Positions 5,914 to 7,057 of a stretch of DNA of 7,057 nt are shown here, in pieces. Made by a program: the position numbers and the translations under genes. This DNA comes from Trebonia sp. (GTDB lineage: Bacteria; Actinomycetota; Actinomycetes; Streptosporangiales; Streptosporangiaceae). A model generated the notes under the pieces. The model saw only the letters and a program-made list of their open reading frames with translations, was not told the origin of the DNA and ran no database searches. Each line of letters begins with the position of its first letter. The first letter of the stretch is position 1. The stretch is taken from assembly GCA_030038035.1 (NCBI GenBank), contig JASHPP010000343.1, positions 1-7,057 of the forward strand, in the 5' to 3' direction.

Positions 5914-5938
5914 GGCTGCTGCGACGAGCGTGGCAGCC
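5914..5938 (+). other. Stem-loop H5 in the prs-SARP spacer
   Basis: GGCTGCTGCG (5914-5923) pairs with CGTGGCAGCC (5929-5938) as ten consecutive pairs, two of them G-U on the plus strand, around a 5-nt loop (ACGAG). It is the last clear stem of the series that began at H1. Confidence 0.4.
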
Positions 5939-6079
5939 CTCGCTTGTGCGGCAGTTAAGCCGAACTCGCCGTTCGCCCGGCCGGCCACTCGTTTCGCGCC
6001 GCGCTCACCTGGTCCGCCTCCTCGCCCTATACGGTCAGCGATGCCTCGCTCCACCTGGGTGACATGATCGGTCGTCAGA
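5939..6079. other. Non-coding spacer without clear features
   Basis: No gene is supported here. The open frames across 5683-6067 have poor codon bias, unfamiliar Pro/Arg/Cys-rich products and no ribosome-binding site. A weak six-pair hairpin (GT-CGGC ... GCCG-AC, 5946-5965) is present. From about 6060 the base composition becomes less GC-rich, leading into the probable promoter region of the regulator gene. Confidence 0.5.
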
Positions 6080-6117
6080 TTTACGGCATGCTTTAGTCGT
6101 GATTAAGTGGGTCGTAC
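6071..6117 (+). promoter_or_regulatory. Candidate promoter and repeat cluster upstream of the SARP gene
   Basis: TTTACG (6080-6085) and TTAAGT (6103-6108), 17 nt apart, form a poor but correctly spaced -35/-10 pair in the AT-richest patch of the spacer. Three GTCGT repeats lie at 6071, 6096 and 6111, two flanking and one inside the promoter-like pair. GGGTCG (6109-6114) also forms an inverted repeat with CGACCC (6132-6137). The repeats could bind an activator, but their spacing (25 and 15 nt) does not match the regular 11- or 22-nt steps expected of SARP sites. Confidence 0.3.
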
Positions 6118-6208
6118 AACGGCCCGGAGATCGACCCGCGGCACCAGATAATCGGCGGGCGCTGCAGCCCTGCCTGACACGGCCGTCACCCAGAAAGCGG
6201 GGGAGAAC

Positions 6209-6232
6209 GTGAATCCGGACGGGCTCATCTGA
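6209..6232 (+). CDS. Possible 7-codon leader ORF overlapping the SARP start
   Basis: GTG AAT CCG GAC GGG CTC ATC TGA would encode a heptapeptide (M)NPDGLI. It is preceded by GGGGGAG (6199-6205), the only strong purine-rich Shine-Dalgarno-like run before the regulator; the spacing to GTG is short (3 nt). Its TGA shares one base with the ATG of the SARP gene (TGATG), in a different frame. That layout suits termination-reinitiation coupling. It may also be chance, with the run simply lying upstream of a weakly initiated ATG. Confidence 0.35.
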   Translation: MNPDGLI

Positions 6233-7057
6233 TGCGGTTCCGCATCCTGGGTCCGCTGGAGGTCTGGTCGGACGAGGGCTGGGCTGCTGTCAGTGCTCCC
6301 AAGTGGCGGTCGCTGCTCGCCTGCCTGCTGCTGCGGCCGGGGCAGCTGGTCTCGACAGAGACCCTGATCTTCGAGCTGTGGGGCGACAGCCCGCCCGCGA
6401 AGGCCAACAACCTGGTCAGCATCTACGTGCACCGGCTCCGGCGCGTGATCGGCGATACCGAAGGCCGGGTGCTCGTCTACCGCGCTCCTGGCTACCTGCT
6501 GCGCATCGGCCCCGACGACCTGGACTTGCAAGAGTTCGAGGCGCGAGTCGCGGCGGGCAGGGACGCGCTGGCGGCGGACCCAGAAAGCGCCGCCGCTGTG
6601 CTCGCCGAGGCGCTCGCGCTGTGGCGGGGGCCGCTGCTCGCCGACGTCCCGCCGTCCCCGCAAATCATCAATGAATCCGAACGGACACGTGAGCTTCAGC
6701 TCGCCGCCGCCGAACTCCGCATCAGGGCGGACCTGGAGTGCGGCAGGCCCGCCCAGGTGGTTCCGGAACTGCGCAGGCTGGTGGCGGAGAACCCGCTGCG
6801 CGAGGGCCTGTGGTATCTGCTGATGCGCGCGCTCGACGAGGCCGGGCGGCATGCCGAGGCACTGGAAACCTTCAGCCAGGCCCGGCAGGCGATATCCGGT
6901 GAGCTCGGGGTCGAGCCCGGTGCCGAGCTGCAGGGGCTGTACGCGAAGCTGCTCGCCGCGGACGCGTCGGCGGCGCCGCCGCGCAACCGGGCTGCCAGGG
7001 CGGACGTTTCCGCTCAGCCGCGTCAGGCGGCTGAGCCGCCGCCCCCGGCCGGCGCCG
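6232..7057 (+). CDS. SARP/AfsR-family transcription activator (OmpR-type wHTH + BTAD), C-terminus outside window
   Basis: The first 275 residues are present. Residues 1-93 form an OmpR/PhoB-like winged helix: MRFRILGPLEVW, then PKWRSLLACLLLRPGQLVSTETLIFELWGD, the recognition-helix region K57-ANNLVSIYVHRLRRVIG-74, and the wing VLVYRAPGYLLRI (80-92). Residues ~100-242 form the bacterial transcriptional activation domain of TPR-like helices (FEARVAAGRDAL ... ALALWRGPLLADVP ... ELRIRADLECGR ... NPLREGLWYLLMRALDEAGRHAEAL ... GELGVEPGAELQGLYAKLL). An Ala/Pro-rich linker follows to the edge, so a further domain (for example NB-ARC, as in AfsR) may follow but is not seen. SARPs bind direct repeats near promoters and usually activate secondary-metabolite or developmental genes. 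The ATG is the only start in frame after a stop at 6175-6177. Its own SD is weak (GGACGGG, 8 nt); see the leader ORF. The target is unknown. Confidence 0.94.
   Translation, partial: MRFRILGPLEVWSDEGWAAVSAPKWRSLLACLLLRPGQLVSTETLIFELWGDSPPAKANNLVSIYVHRLRRVIGDTEGRVLVYRAPGYLLRIGPDDLDLQEFEARVAAGRDALAADPESAAAVLAEALALWRGPLLADVPPSPQIINESERTRELQLAAAELRIRADLECGRPAQVVPELRRLVAENPLREGLWYLLMRALDEAGRHAEALETFSQARQAISGELGVEPGAELQGLYAKLLAADASAAPPRNRAARADVSAQPRQAAEPPPPAGA

Noticed and set aside
5684..6067. 127-codon frame with several Cys pairs (CATC, CC) after prs
   Set aside because: It opens with a TTG that has no ribosome-binding site, lacks G/C bias at third codon positions, and overlaps the strong hairpins H1-H5. 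The Cys pairs do not match a known zinc motif.
6205..6240. Frameshift or sequencing error joining the GTG at 6209 to the SARP frame
   Set aside because: MRFRILGPLEVW is a normal SARP N-terminus, so no missing upstream residues need to be explained. An error cannot be excluded without read data, but it is not required.
6103..6852. 249-codon minus-strand frame opposite the SARP gene
   Set aside because: Antisense shadow. The plus strand encodes a clear wHTH-BTAD protein with the expected start.

Overview
The window looks like chromosomal DNA from a high-GC Gram-positive actinomycete. Base composition is very GC-rich with strong G/C at third codon positions, and GTG starts are used for glmU and prs. 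The protein set is also typical: a 14-helix DHA2-type MFS exporter, an actinobacterial-length GlmU, a class I PRPP synthetase and a SARP/AfsR-type regulator with a BTAD domain. A Streptosporangiales-like or related filamentous genus is an inference from protein style; the sequence alone does not fix the genus.

Layout. Positions 1-827 (minus strand) hold a two-gene unit: a small DUF485 membrane protein followed, through a one-base TGATG overlap, by the start of an ActP-like sodium:solute (acetate-type) symporter that runs off the left edge. A 362-bp divergent intergenic region (828-1189) carries a good extended -10 for the leftward unit and several small inverted repeats. A 612-residue MFS exporter reads rightward at 1190-3028. 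After a 184-bp gap come glmU (3213-4679) and prs (4705-5682), 25 bp apart and clearly co-oriented. GlmU makes UDP-GlcNAc for cell wall synthesis; Prs makes PRPP for nucleotides, His and Trp.

Positions 5683-6231 (549 bp) hold no gene I can support. The first 250 bases are filled by five back-to-back stem-loops, one of them a 29-bp imperfect hairpin. This is the most unexplained part of the window: it may be an elaborate terminator/attenuator or a structured non-coding RNA. An AT-richer patch (about 6060-6120) then carries a candidate promoter and GTCGT repeats. It leads to a possible 7-codon leader ORF whose stop overlaps the ATG of a SARP-family regulator (6232 to the right edge, incomplete).

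Functional picture: uptake of a small carboxylate (left), export of an unknown compound (MFS), essential precursor synthesis (glmU-prs), and a pathway-type transcription activator. The rplY-pth pair that often follows glmU-prs in actinobacteria is not seen here; the structured spacer and the SARP gene occupy that place.
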